From assembly GCA_002304345.1 (NCBI GenBank), contig NEUU01000016.1:1-64000 (forward strand): 64,000 nt of DNA, read 5' to 3'. Source of the DNA: Verrucomicrobia bacterium Tous-C9LFEB (GTDB lineage: Bacteria; Verrucomicrobiota; Verrucomicrobiia; Methylacidiphilales; UBA1321). Shown here in pieces: positions 9,269 to 16,931 of the stretch. Position 1 is the stretch's first letter; the number at the start of each line of letters is the position of its first letter. A model generated the notes under the pieces. It worked only from the letters and a program-made list of their open reading frames with translations. It did not search any database and was not told the origin of the DNA. A program made the translations under genes and the position numbers.

Positions 9269-9976
9269 CTACTCGGCCACCACTTCAAGCAACTGAAGCC
9301 TGGGATTGGCAAATGTCTTCCCATTGCCACTCGCGATAGTGATCAGATCCAGATAATTTGGCTCGCCTCGCCCTGCCGTCGCCTGAGTCGGACGAGATCT
9401 ATCGTCGAACTGTTGGCCGTCGATATGGAGCTGTTGGAAATCCTTTCCGACGACCAATTCAAGATTCTTGATCATCCCATCCAGTTTGCGATCACTCACC
9501 GGCACAAGATCTGTCTCGGGAGCCCCCTTGTAGTAAACGCGATAACCTCCCTCCTCCCGCCGGAAAACGTAGCCGTAGGCAATGGCTACCGAGCTTTTGC
9601 GCGCACCGATAATGAATTGAAAATTCATATCCGTACCATTGAGATTGAGCGAGGCAATCTTCACACGCAGCTTCTCGTGCCCATCCATGTCACTATCCAA
9701 GGTGATGTAACAAACACCTTTTCCCGCCGCCGCCAAAATCATCTCTGGCACACCGGCCTTGTCAACGCCATAGGTCGCCGCCGCCGGCGAAACAAGTTGC
9801 GCTAAATTGCCGCCACGCTTGCTACGCCACACCGCGTTCTGATCCGACGTGGTATGTCCAACTACGTTTTGGTCAGGAGCACCGGTTTCAAAAGTTTCCA
9901 GAACAAGCCGCTGTTCTGCCTGACAAGTCAGGATCAAGTGCAACCCAAGCGCGAAGAAGATCGTAATTTTTCCCAT
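9269..9976 (-). CDS. Secreted protein, paralogue of the PEP-CTERM protein but lacking the tail
   Basis: This 235-residue protein has a short signal peptide (to about residue 20, ending CQA). Its body aligns by eye with the PEP-CTERM protein at 5863-6660: an N-terminal ETFETGAPDQNVVGHT strand against ETFNTGTAGTTFIGKT, an internal GARKSSVAIAY against GAREISLTSTY-like sequence, then LHIDGQQFDDRSRPTQATAG against LYINGTAFDSIARATQAVAG. It ends at QLLEVVAE with no PEP-CTERM or membrane anchor. It is probably a secreted lectin-like partner of the adjacent glycosidase. The ATG overlaps the operator at 9975-9996, and no Shine-Dalgarno sequence is visible. Confidence 0.75.
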   Translation of the reverse strand: MGKITIFFALGLHLILTCQAEQRLVLETFETGAPDQNVVGHTTSDQNAVWRSKRGGNLAQLVSPAAATYGVDKAGVPEMILAAAGKGVCYITLDSDMDGHEKLRVKIASLNLNGTDMNFQFIIGARKSSVAIAYGYVFRREEGGYRVYYKGAPETDLVPVSDRKLDGMIKNLELVVGKDFQQLHIDGQQFDDRSRPTQATAGRGEPNYLDLITIASGNGKTFANPRLQLLEVVAE

Positions 9977-9996
9977 AACTGAAGCGATTCAGTTAT
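9975..9996. promoter_or_regulatory. LacI-type operator overlapping a start codon
   Basis: A 22-bp near-perfect palindrome centred on CG (10 of 11 positions symmetric), with core ACTGAAGCGATTCAGT. It overlaps the start codon of the minus-strand gene ending at 9976 and lies about 105 bp from the preferred LacI start on the other strand. Binding here would block both initiation of that operon and translation-proximal transcription. It shares its core with the sites at 2475, 6689 and 10086. Confidence 0.7.
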
Positions 9997-10085
9997 CCTC
10001 TTTTTAGACTAAACTGTCAACGGCAATCCGATAATTATTGCCTTAGCGTCTATTCTTGCGTGACATGCTACTATCGCACGAACCT

Positions 10086-10099
10086 AATCGCTTCAGTCA
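10086..10099. promoter_or_regulatory. Operator-like half-site directly before the LacI start codon
   Basis: The bases TAATCGCTTCAGTC match one side of the operator at 9975-9996, which reads GAATCGCTTCAGTT on the same strand. The site lies just before the preferred ATG at 10102 and suggests autoregulation. Only one half is well conserved, so this call is weaker than the others. Confidence 0.45.
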
Positions 10100-10101
10100 T
10101 T

Positions 10102-11157
10102 ATGGCACCCAACTCCCACCGCAGTGATCTCCCCCATAAAAAGGCGCTGACTCTCGAAGCTTTCGCCAAGCGTGTTGGCTTCGCCTCCGCCACGGTCAGC
10201 TATGTCCTGAACGGCAAAGCCGCCAAGATGAAGATTGCCGCAGCCACTGTTGAGAAAATTCAAACCGCCGCCAAACGTTGCGGCTTCCGCCCCAACGCCA
10301 TCGCCCGCAGTCTGCGCCGCCAACGCTCCGACACCATCGGCGTCATCACCGGTTCACTCGATTTGAGCTGGACTCAGCGGATCATCGACGGAATGCAGCC
10401 AGTTCTCGACAAAGCTGGCCTCACTGCATTCATCGCCATTCATCGCTGGAACGAAGCGTATGAACAACGCGAACTGCGCCATTTACTGGAGCGACAGGTT
10501 GACGCCATCATCACCCAACCTCTTCCCACCAACGGCCCTTTCTACTCCCAGCTTATCGAAGCCAACGACGCCCCCTTGCTACTTCTCGGCGACAGCTTAC
10601 CGGAATGGCCACAATTCAACGCGGTTTCCTGGGATTCGGGGCCCGCAGCGGAAGCGGTTGTCTCACACTTGATCGCCCGAGGCAGCCAACGCATCGCTTT
10701 CCTGGGAGCGCAGTACGCGACGGTCATGACGCAAGCCCGTTACCTAGGCTATTGCCGGCAGCTTGAGAAGGCCGGCATGGCCGTCGACCGTCGCTATGTC
10801 AAATGGCAGCCCTCGGGAGCCCCGGCCCGCCCCGCGCTGGAGGACTTGCTCAAGGTCAAACCGGCGCCGGATGCAATCTTCGTCATGAATGACGCTCTCG
10901 CACTGCAAACACTCGAGTTCTTTAGCGAAATTGGCCTCCGCGTCCCCGAACAGATTGCCGTAGCCTCCATGGGCGACCTGCCCTTCTCGGGGACAGGTTT
11001 GATCAACCTCACGACCGCACGCGAACCTTGTGAGGAATTGGGTGCTGCCGCCGCTGAAGGCATCATTGAGCTGCTGCAAAATCCGACAGCCAGTTGCAAC
11101 CGTCTCATCACCTGCGTGGATCTCAAACTGCGTAACAGTACCCGATCATCTCCATAA
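10102..11157 (+). CDS. LacI-family transcriptional regulator
   Basis: The N-terminal helix-turn-helix (TLEAFAKRVGFASATVSYVL, then a hinge region with GFRPNAIARSLR) binds DNA. The remainder, from about residue 65 (TIGVITGSLD), is a periplasmic-binding-protein-like sugar sensor ending TCVDLKLRNS. I start it at the ATG at 10102, close to the DNA-binding domain; an ATG at 10060 would add 14 residues with no recognisable content. It is divergent from the secreted-protein/glycosidase operon and is flanked by operator-like sites. It is probably the local repressor of the GH78, GH35 and PEP-CTERM genes. The inducer is unknown but is probably a galactose- or rhamnose-containing sugar. Confidence 0.9.
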   Translation: MAPNSHRSDLPHKKALTLEAFAKRVGFASATVSYVLNGKAAKMKIAAATVEKIQTAAKRCGFRPNAIARSLRRQRSDTIGVITGSLDLSWTQRIIDGMQPVLDKAGLTAFIAIHRWNEAYEQRELRHLLERQVDAIITQPLPTNGPFYSQLIEANDAPLLLLGDSLPEWPQFNAVSWDSGPAAEAVVSHLIARGSQRIAFLGAQYATVMTQARYLGYCRQLEKAGMAVDRRYVKWQPSGAPARPALEDLLKVKPAPDAIFVMNDALALQTLEFFSEIGLRVPEQIAVASMGDLPFSGTGLINLTTAREPCEELGAAAAEGIIELLQNPTASCNRLITCVDLKLRNSTRSSP

Positions 11158-11160
11158 CTT

Positions 11161-11479
11161 GAGCAGCTTGCTTAACAACCTGACCACACGCTGAGCCGCT
11201 GGGATACATCCCCTCATCATAGAGAATGACCTACATGCCGCGACGCTTTGCCTCCTCAACGGCCACTCGCATGTAGTGGAAAAGCTGAGGACTCAACCAT
11301 GTGATCGAATCCGGCAGACCAATCCGCGGGTGGATGACAAAAGCCTCCACTCCGTGATCCTGAAAATCCGCAAGCTGTCGCCGGATTTCATCTTCATCTA
11401 ACGCATCATTCCAGAACCAGAACGGACATTGCGAAAATTCCGCAGATGGCAATTTTCCAGATAAAAGTTCGGCGCTCAT
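11161..11479 (-). pseudogene. Broken N-terminal fragment of a large glycosidase (GH106/GH2-like)
   Basis: From the ATG at 11479 the reading frame gives CPFWFWNDALDEDEIRRQLA and HGVEAFVIHPRIGLP, the typical beginning of large alpha-L-rhamnosidase-like (GH106-type) proteins of about 900-1,100 residues. It stops after EEAKRRGM at a TAG (11231-11233). In the same frame after the stop comes VILYDEGMYPSGSACGQVV, exactly the expected continuation, so TAG replaces one sense codon. Similarity then ends near 11161, next to the LacI 3' end, and the rest is missing. The gene is therefore inactivated by a nonsense mutation and a large 3' deletion. A TTG at 11494 would overlap the upstream dehydrogenase gene. 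Confidence 0.75.
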
Positions 11480-11490
11480 AGAAAAAGAAT

Positions 11491-12846
11491 TCAAACATGC
11501 AATGGAATGGAAAACAGCTCACACCCATCCGGCATGGAAGGATAATCTGGAGAACTCACTCCCTGCACCAGATCCCCAACTTTCACCCAGCCATGAGTAG
11601 CGATCGATTGATTTGCCGCAATCCCGCATAAAATGGAATAAACTCCGCTCCGATAATCAGCAGCTCTCATATACTTATCTGCGACGGGCGCACCAAACAA
11701 ATCCAGCAACAGGGCATCATCTCCGCCACCATGGCCACCCGTACCGTTCCAGACAGGCACTTCGTAAGCTGGCTTTCGAGTCGGATAAACACGGGTAAAA
11801 GTCCCCTCCTTCTTCAAGGCACCCGGCACCGTGCCATCCCCATTTATGTAGACACTCTCCTCACATTTATGCTCCAAGCGCCCTTTCGTTCCATTAAATT
11901 GAATCGTGAATCCCTCCCAGGCACAGAAAGAGTTCAAGCTATATTTTAGAGTGACACCATTGTCATAATTAACCAAAGCCTGCATCGAGTCCTCAATGTC
12001 CATATCTGAACTGAAAATACATTGATCTCGATGATATCCATCATATGACTCCTGATCGAGGTAGAGCGCTTTCAATTCTTCATTAGCAGAAAGATCCAGA
12101 AAGAACGGGCACTTCGATCTCTCCTCACACTCGCTGCAATAACGTCCCGGATTCTGCAATCCCAGCCTGCGCGCTGTTTTTGGTGTAGCAAAACGCCGCC
12201 GCCCGGTAGCGACAATATCTTCAGGCAACGCTGACAACCACCAATTCACCAAATCAAAATGGTGCGTCGACTTGTGAACTAGCAGACCACCCGAACTGCG
12301 CTTATGCCGATGCCAGCGGCGGAAGTAATCTGCCCCATGTCGCGTATCAAGCATCCACTGTAAATCCACAGATAGAACGTCACCGATCACGCCAGACATC
12401 AACAATTCTTTCACCTGCGAGCGTGAGGGCGAATACCGATAATTAAAAGTAACACGCACATGCCGTCCCGTCTTCTGCTGCGTATCCACAATCCGTTGAG
12501 CCCGGGCCGCGTCAATCGTCATTGGTTTTTCTGTCACCACATCGCAACCCAGCTCCATCGCGCGACAAATATAATGGTCATGATCCGAGTCCTGACAAAG
12601 CACAAGTACAACCTGGAGACGATTTTCCTCGATCATCCGATCAAATTCTTTTTCTGAATATAATTTGGGCTTCAAGGCTGCCACGCTGGGAATGTTCGCC
12701 GCCAAGGCAAGCCGCCCCGCGTTACGGTCACAAAGCGCGACAATGCGGTTGGTCGATGCATAGGTTTGCGAAATAGCATCCAGATAAAATCGAGAACGAC
12801 CACCGAGACCAACGATGGCGTATGTTATTATTTTGGCGTCAGGCAT
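11491..12846 (-). CDS. Gfo/Idh/MocA-family oxidoreductase
   Basis: A predicted NAD(P)-dependent sugar or polyol dehydrogenase. The N-terminal Rossmann fold has YAIVGLGGRSRFY near residues 9-21. EKPM near residue 107 carries the conserved lysine of the family, followed by a C-terminal alpha/beta dimerisation domain (HHFDLVNWW). A cysteine cluster (CSECEERSKCPFF, about residues 228-240) is a feature of a subset of the family. At 451 residues it is somewhat long. It is divergent from the AraC gene at 12935, which may control it, and the broken glycosidase begins right after it, so the two once formed an operon. The substrate is not identifiable. Confidence 0.85.
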   Translation of the reverse strand: MPDAKIITYAIVGLGGRSRFYLDAISQTYASTNRIVALCDRNAGRLALAANIPSVAALKPKLYSEKEFDRMIEENRLQVVLVLCQDSDHDHYICRAMELGCDVVTEKPMTIDAARAQRIVDTQQKTGRHVRVTFNYRYSPSRSQVKELLMSGVIGDVLSVDLQWMLDTRHGADYFRRWHRHKRSSGGLLVHKSTHHFDLVNWWLSALPEDIVATGRRRFATPKTARRLGLQNPGRYCSECEERSKCPFFLDLSANEELKALYLDQESYDGYHRDQCIFSSDMDIEDSMQALVNYDNGVTLKYSLNSFCAWEGFTIQFNGTKGRLEHKCEESVYINGDGTVPGALKKEGTFTRVYPTRKPAYEVPVWNGTGGHGGGDDALLLDLFGAPVADKYMRAADYRSGVYSILCGIAANQSIATHGWVKVGDLVQGVSSPDYPSMPDGCELFSIPLHV

Positions 12847-12934
12847 GGATAAAATCTACTACGAAATTGTTCGAATAAAAATAACGCTTCGGCTCAATAA
12901 CTTGACATTTTGGCTCCTGATTCAAAAATGATTT

Positions 12935-13708
12935 ATGCTTGTCTACCTCAGTTTTGGTAAACGCCAGTACGGGAAAAAGAGAGTGGAACCACATCAAAAA
13001 CGTGCATGGGAATTTCAAGCCGTCCTAAAGGGGAGAATCGGCGTCCTACAACCGACAGGACCAGAACCGCTACAAGCTAATCGGCTATGGATTTTCCCAC
13101 CCGGACACAAGCACGGCTGGATCGGACATAAAAACGAAATATCCCAAATAGCTGTCTTTCATTTCCTCACAGCTCCCGAATTGATATCCCGGCTCATCGG
13201 AAAAAAGGAGCACCTCGAAATACCCTTATCTTCGAAAAATATCCGTGACATCACTGATCTAGCGCTCAATGCCAAACACCATTGGACTCGTCCGACAGCA
13301 GGGATGATCCTCTGCTACGAGCATGCCCTCATGGAGCTCAGCCTGCTCGCATGGGAAGCTTCGCGCCACCATGCCAAAGATCAACTAAATGACAGGGCAA
13401 GAAAAAGAGTCGATGCCGCCATCATCTGGTATACCGAGAGAATGGAGGAAAATCCGGGACTTTCAGATATTGCTCGGGCCGTTGGTGTTTCCGTATCTCA
13501 TTTGAAAAGATTATTTGACGAAGTTCTGCAAGATTCACCCAAACATATTTTGACCCAGATACGCTTTCAGCGCGCCCTACAGCTCATGTCTAGTAACGAC
13601 TTGAAACTCGAGACCATAAGCGAAAACTGTGGATTTAGCAGTGCCAGCTCGTTTTCCCGAGCCTTTAGCGATAAGTTCGGTTGCTCGCCAATCTCATGGC
13701 GAAAATAG
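12935..13708 (+). CDS. AraC-family transcriptional regulator with N-terminal cupin
   Basis: Residues 15-100 form a cupin-type sensing domain (RAWEFQAVLKGRIGVLQ, WIFPPGHKHGW). Two helix-turn-helix motifs follow at about 165-257: NPGLSDIARAVGVSVSHLKRL and LETISENCGFSSASSFSRAF, ending at the AraC signature FGCSPISWRK. Such proteins usually activate carbohydrate genes in response to a small sugar. It is divergent from the Gfo/Idh/MocA gene across an 88-bp gap, which suggests local control. TTGACA occurs at 12902-12907, but no convincing -10 box lies at the right distance. Confidence 0.9.
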   Translation: MLVYLSFGKRQYGKKRVEPHQKRAWEFQAVLKGRIGVLQPTGPEPLQANRLWIFPPGHKHGWIGHKNEISQIAVFHFLTAPELISRLIGKKEHLEIPLSSKNIRDITDLALNAKHHWTRPTAGMILCYEHALMELSLLAWEASRHHAKDQLNDRARKRVDAAIIWYTERMEENPGLSDIARAVGVSVSHLKRLFDEVLQDSPKHILTQIRFQRALQLMSSNDLKLETISENCGFSSASSFSRAFSDKFGCSPISWRK

Positions 13709-13900
13709 CTACATGGAATCATTCACCGCTCCCCGCCCGCAGACACTCTTTAAGAACATCTTATTTTAGTTGCTGGTCGCTACTAGGGGTTGGCTGAAAG
13801 CGTTCATCTTCTGAATAATTTCATTAAAGCTCTTTGAAAGCACCCTTATGAGCTCTGTCTTTCAATCCAATTTACGAGCTATGCTTGATGGATATCTTAA

Positions 13901-15366
13901 ATGAAGACCTTTCGAGCTAAAAACTTGCAAGAAGCAGTAGAACTAGCTGTAAAGTTTAAACGTCAACGAAAGTATAATTGGTTTCGAGGGCAATCTCGGG
14001 ACTTTCCTCCTTCTCCGAGTTTCGGACGCCTCAGTAAACTAGAAGCTAAGAAATCGCTAAAAAGATTCGAACGATTTGTCTGTTGGCTCATTCAAACACC
14101 TGGACTTGGTTGCTTCCGATCAAATCCAGATGCGCCGATTGCTATTGCGCAGCATTATGGCATTCCAACAGGCTTTCTTGATTTCACTACAGATCCAAGC
14201 GTCGCAGGATATTTTGCTTCTTGGGACAAAAATAAAATCGATTCGTCTGCCACTAGTTGCATTTATTGCCTGAATTCTAAAAAGATAACGGAGCAATGGG
14301 CTTTAATTAAAAAAATCTTCCGCATTATCCAGAATGTGAATGCATCAACATAAAGGTTCCAAATTTATGGCGACTTGAAGCACAGCATGGGGTGTTTCTT
14401 CGCTGCCCGATAAACTGGGAAAAATATTGCGAAGTCGACCGCATAATTTTTCCGCCATCGAGTCGACCTGCATTCCCAACTGAAGAAGAAATTTATCCAA
14501 TTAAAAAGAGTCATCTAGAAGTACTTCTCGATCATTATTTCGAAATCGAGCGTTATGCTCGTTTTCACAAGGTAATGAAGGAAATTTTTCCGGAGGCCGA
14601 TGTACTCAAGCTAAAAGAACCTGCAGGCGGTTATGAAACCTCATTTTTTATAAAAGGCGGGCCTCCAGTATTAAGAGAATGGAATGCAAGAAGACTGGAT
14701 AATTGGCTCTTATTACCACACGAGGATTTTCGAAAAACAAGCATGGGATCAATTACGTTAAATGTTGATCTGCGAAGTAGCCACGAGGAGATTCATCAGG
14801 CAGTGGCATATGGTATACGACAATGCTTGCGGTTAAATCCAGATTTGAGAAAAAGATCCGTTCAGTGGGTGTTTAAACCGCACGGGCGCATCCGAAAAGA
14901 ATTGGCATATTCATTAGAATGGCTCTGGAATGGCCTTCGTTCTTTACCCTATGAAAACGCAGTCGTAGCAGAAGCCATTGCTTTTTGTATTGCTCTAGAT
15001 CGACTTGGTTTTACTGCTGCACAACATTGGGAAGAAAGGTTATCAATTGTTCGCAGATTTATTCCGCAAGCTCATGAAGTTGGATTTGGATCATGGGAAG
15101 GGAGCGGAACAAAAGCTTATGTCGACTTTGACAGACTTTCACAAGCGATTCGTCCAGACACAAAAAAATATCTTTTACCCAAATATCACGAGCATGCATT
15201 CAATGCATATTTCCTTTTACAGGTATGCACGAATCATCGAAGGATTTTTAAATTCGATAAATTTGCAAATATATTCGCGGAGCAAATAGCCCCAATTCAG
15301 GTTTTATCCCGTAGATCTGCCTGCCATTTCTCGCCGGCTCGACTTAGCGGGTTTGGATTAGGATAA
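13901..15366 (+). pseudogene. FRG-domain protein split by a frameshift
   Basis: The first frame (13901-14353) has the FRG hallmark WFRGQSRDFPPSPSFGRL near residue 27 and QHYGIPTGFLDFTTDPSVAGYF near residue 86, then runs out after EQWALIKKIF. The other frame continues with NLPHYPEC, then INIKVPNLWRLEAQHGVFLR, the rest of an FRG domain, and reads on to 15366. The frames meet at a run of seven A residues (14309-14315), so loss of one A explains the break. The restored protein would be about 488 residues. FRG proteins are often found on mobile DNA; their function is not established. A -1 frameshift on the A7 run could still produce full-length protein. The region is AT-rich compared with its neighbours. 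Confidence 0.75.
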
Positions 15367-15391
15367 CTATTTTCTGTATTTAAATTCCCAA

Positions 15392-16486
15392 TCACAGAAC
15401 AGGGCTAGCGGCTGAAGCTGATTGTTCAACTGCCGCCACGGCATGACCGTTTTGGAAATTCACTCGCAACACGGTCTGCCGGAAATGCTTCTCGTATTCT
15501 TCCAGTGAAGGAATGATGACATCGGCATGTTCGGCATAGGCGCGGTGGATGGCTTTGGATTGATGGCCGAGATTAGACATGGCGAATCGTTCGGGGTAGC
15601 CGCAGCTCTTGGCGCGTTGCGCCCAGGCGTAGCGGTAGGAATGGAGCGTCACGCCTTTAATGCTCAATCCATCACATCGTTGTTTGAACTCCGTAGCCCG
15701 GTCACCGGAGCGGACTTTGGACAGATTCGGGAAAAGGGGCCCCTCCTTCGGTAGTTGGTTCAGGATTCCTTCCATTCGTTCTCCGATGGAAATCTGTGCC
15801 GGAACCGGATCGAGATGCTGGAGCTTGCGACGATGAATGATGAGCAGCCGTTGATCCCAATCGACATTGGAGCAGGTCAGCACCGCCGCATCGCCTTGCG
15901 ACGCGCCCGTTTCCCACAATAGTTCGTAGAACTGTTTCCGCTCGGGATTGCCTTCACGCTCGATGATGCGGGAATGCTCATTCCACGTGATGGCCCGTTT
16001 CTTGCCGTAGCGAATGACCGGCCACACCTTCTTGGAGAGAATTCGTTTCGGCAGCCAATCCAAATCGAGGGCCAGATTGTGGAGCTTGCGCAGGAAGACG
16101 TTCGTGGAGACGGTTCCCTTTTCCAGGACGGTTAGGAAATCCCCACTCGTGGTTTCAATCAACTTCTTCGCGCGAATCGGATCAAATGCTTTCGTGGCCA
16201 TCGCCCGTACTTTGCGCTCACGCGTGGAAGCGCCGCCGCGCTTGCTGAATTCATCCATCACCGTTTGCCATGTCCGGTGTTTCATCGCCGGATCGCTGGC
16301 CCAGAGATAGGCCGCTGCAATCTTGCGTGTGACTTCCGGCACTGCCGCTGCCTCGTTGCGGGCATTGAGCACACGCCGCGCTTCCTCGGCACGACGGGTC
16401 TTCAGGCTTTCTTGCCTCCCGGTTTCGTTGTCTTGGAGATAGTACATCCCGGCGTCACCGCGCCGGTAGAGTCGGAACTTCGCCAT
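15392..16486 (-). CDS. int: Tyrosine recombinase / phage-type integrase
   Basis: A 364-residue site-specific recombinase. Residues 1-60 form an N-terminal arm-binding region (KFRLYRRGDAGMYYLQDNET). The catalytic domain has the first Arg region near WETGASQGDAAVL, HSYR (HxxR box) and GHQSKAIHRAY ending in the nucleophile Tyr. I chose the ATG at 16486 because AGGAAGG lies at a good distance before it; the open frame runs back to 16561. It starts 200 bp from the 3' end of tRNA-Cys and is transcribed away from it, the normal layout of a tRNA-integrated island. The fragment at 78-545 belongs to a close relative. Confidence 0.92.
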   Translation of the reverse strand: MAKFRLYRRGDAGMYYLQDNETGRQESLKTRRAEEARRVLNARNEAAAVPEVTRKIAAAYLWASDPAMKHRTWQTVMDEFSKRGGASTRERKVRAMATKAFDPIRAKKLIETTSGDFLTVLEKGTVSTNVFLRKLHNLALDLDWLPKRILSKKVWPVIRYGKKRAITWNEHSRIIEREGNPERKQFYELLWETGASQGDAAVLTCSNVDWDQRLLIIHRRKLQHLDPVPAQISIGERMEGILNQLPKEGPLFPNLSKVRSGDRATEFKQRCDGLSIKGVTLHSYRYAWAQRAKSCGYPERFAMSNLGHQSKAIHRAYAEHADVIIPSLEEYEKHFRQTVLRVNFQNGHAVAAVEQSASAASPVL

Positions 16487-16686
16487 GATGATCCTTCCTG
16501 TTGTGAAGGTATCACCGCCGCCTGCCACACCGTTACCGGCTTCTGGACGGCTATGCCGCAACTAAGCCCGGATCAATCCATTACGTCCGGTTTGCTGGCA
16601 CTTCCGCTGGCAGTTGGTCTTTTTTGGGCCGATTTGACTCTCGGTCCATTGTGAAAGTATTGCGGTTGCAACACTCTCAGAAAGAG

Positions 16687-16758
16687 AGGCGAGGGTCGGA
16701 ATTGAACCGACGTATGGGGCTTTTGCAGAGCCCTGCCTTACCACTTGGCTACCCCGCC
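16687..16758 (-). tRNA. tRNA-Cys (GCA)
   Basis: Read on the minus strand, the 72-nt cloverleaf has acceptor arms GGCGGGG and CCTCGCC, an anticodon stem GGGCT/AGCCC with loop CTGCAAA (anticodon GCA), and a T-arm GTCGG-TTCAATT-CCGAC. The discriminator base is U, as expected for tRNA-Cys. CCA is not encoded. The 3' end faces the integrase gene and is the probable attachment site. Confidence 0.95.
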
Positions 16759-16931
16759 GTTTGCTTGCGGCTGAGGGGGTAATCTACCGAATGCCGCGCT
16801 CCGGGCAAGGCTGTTTTTTGCTTTTTGCGCTGCGGGGTGGATTCGTTTTGGGTTCGATCGAGGTCTTGCCGGGTCGTGCCATCTCTCGATAGCGCGTTCG
16901 CTGCTCATTCTATTCTAGCTGTAGGGGAAGA

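Noticed and set aside
11231-11233. TAG read as pyrrolysine or another amino acid
   Set aside because: The gene is also missing its 3' half, so a plain nonsense mutation is the simpler reading.
12902-12934. Promoter for the AraC gene (TTGACA)
   Set aside because: No acceptable -10 box at 16-18 bp, and the distance to the start codon would leave almost no leader.
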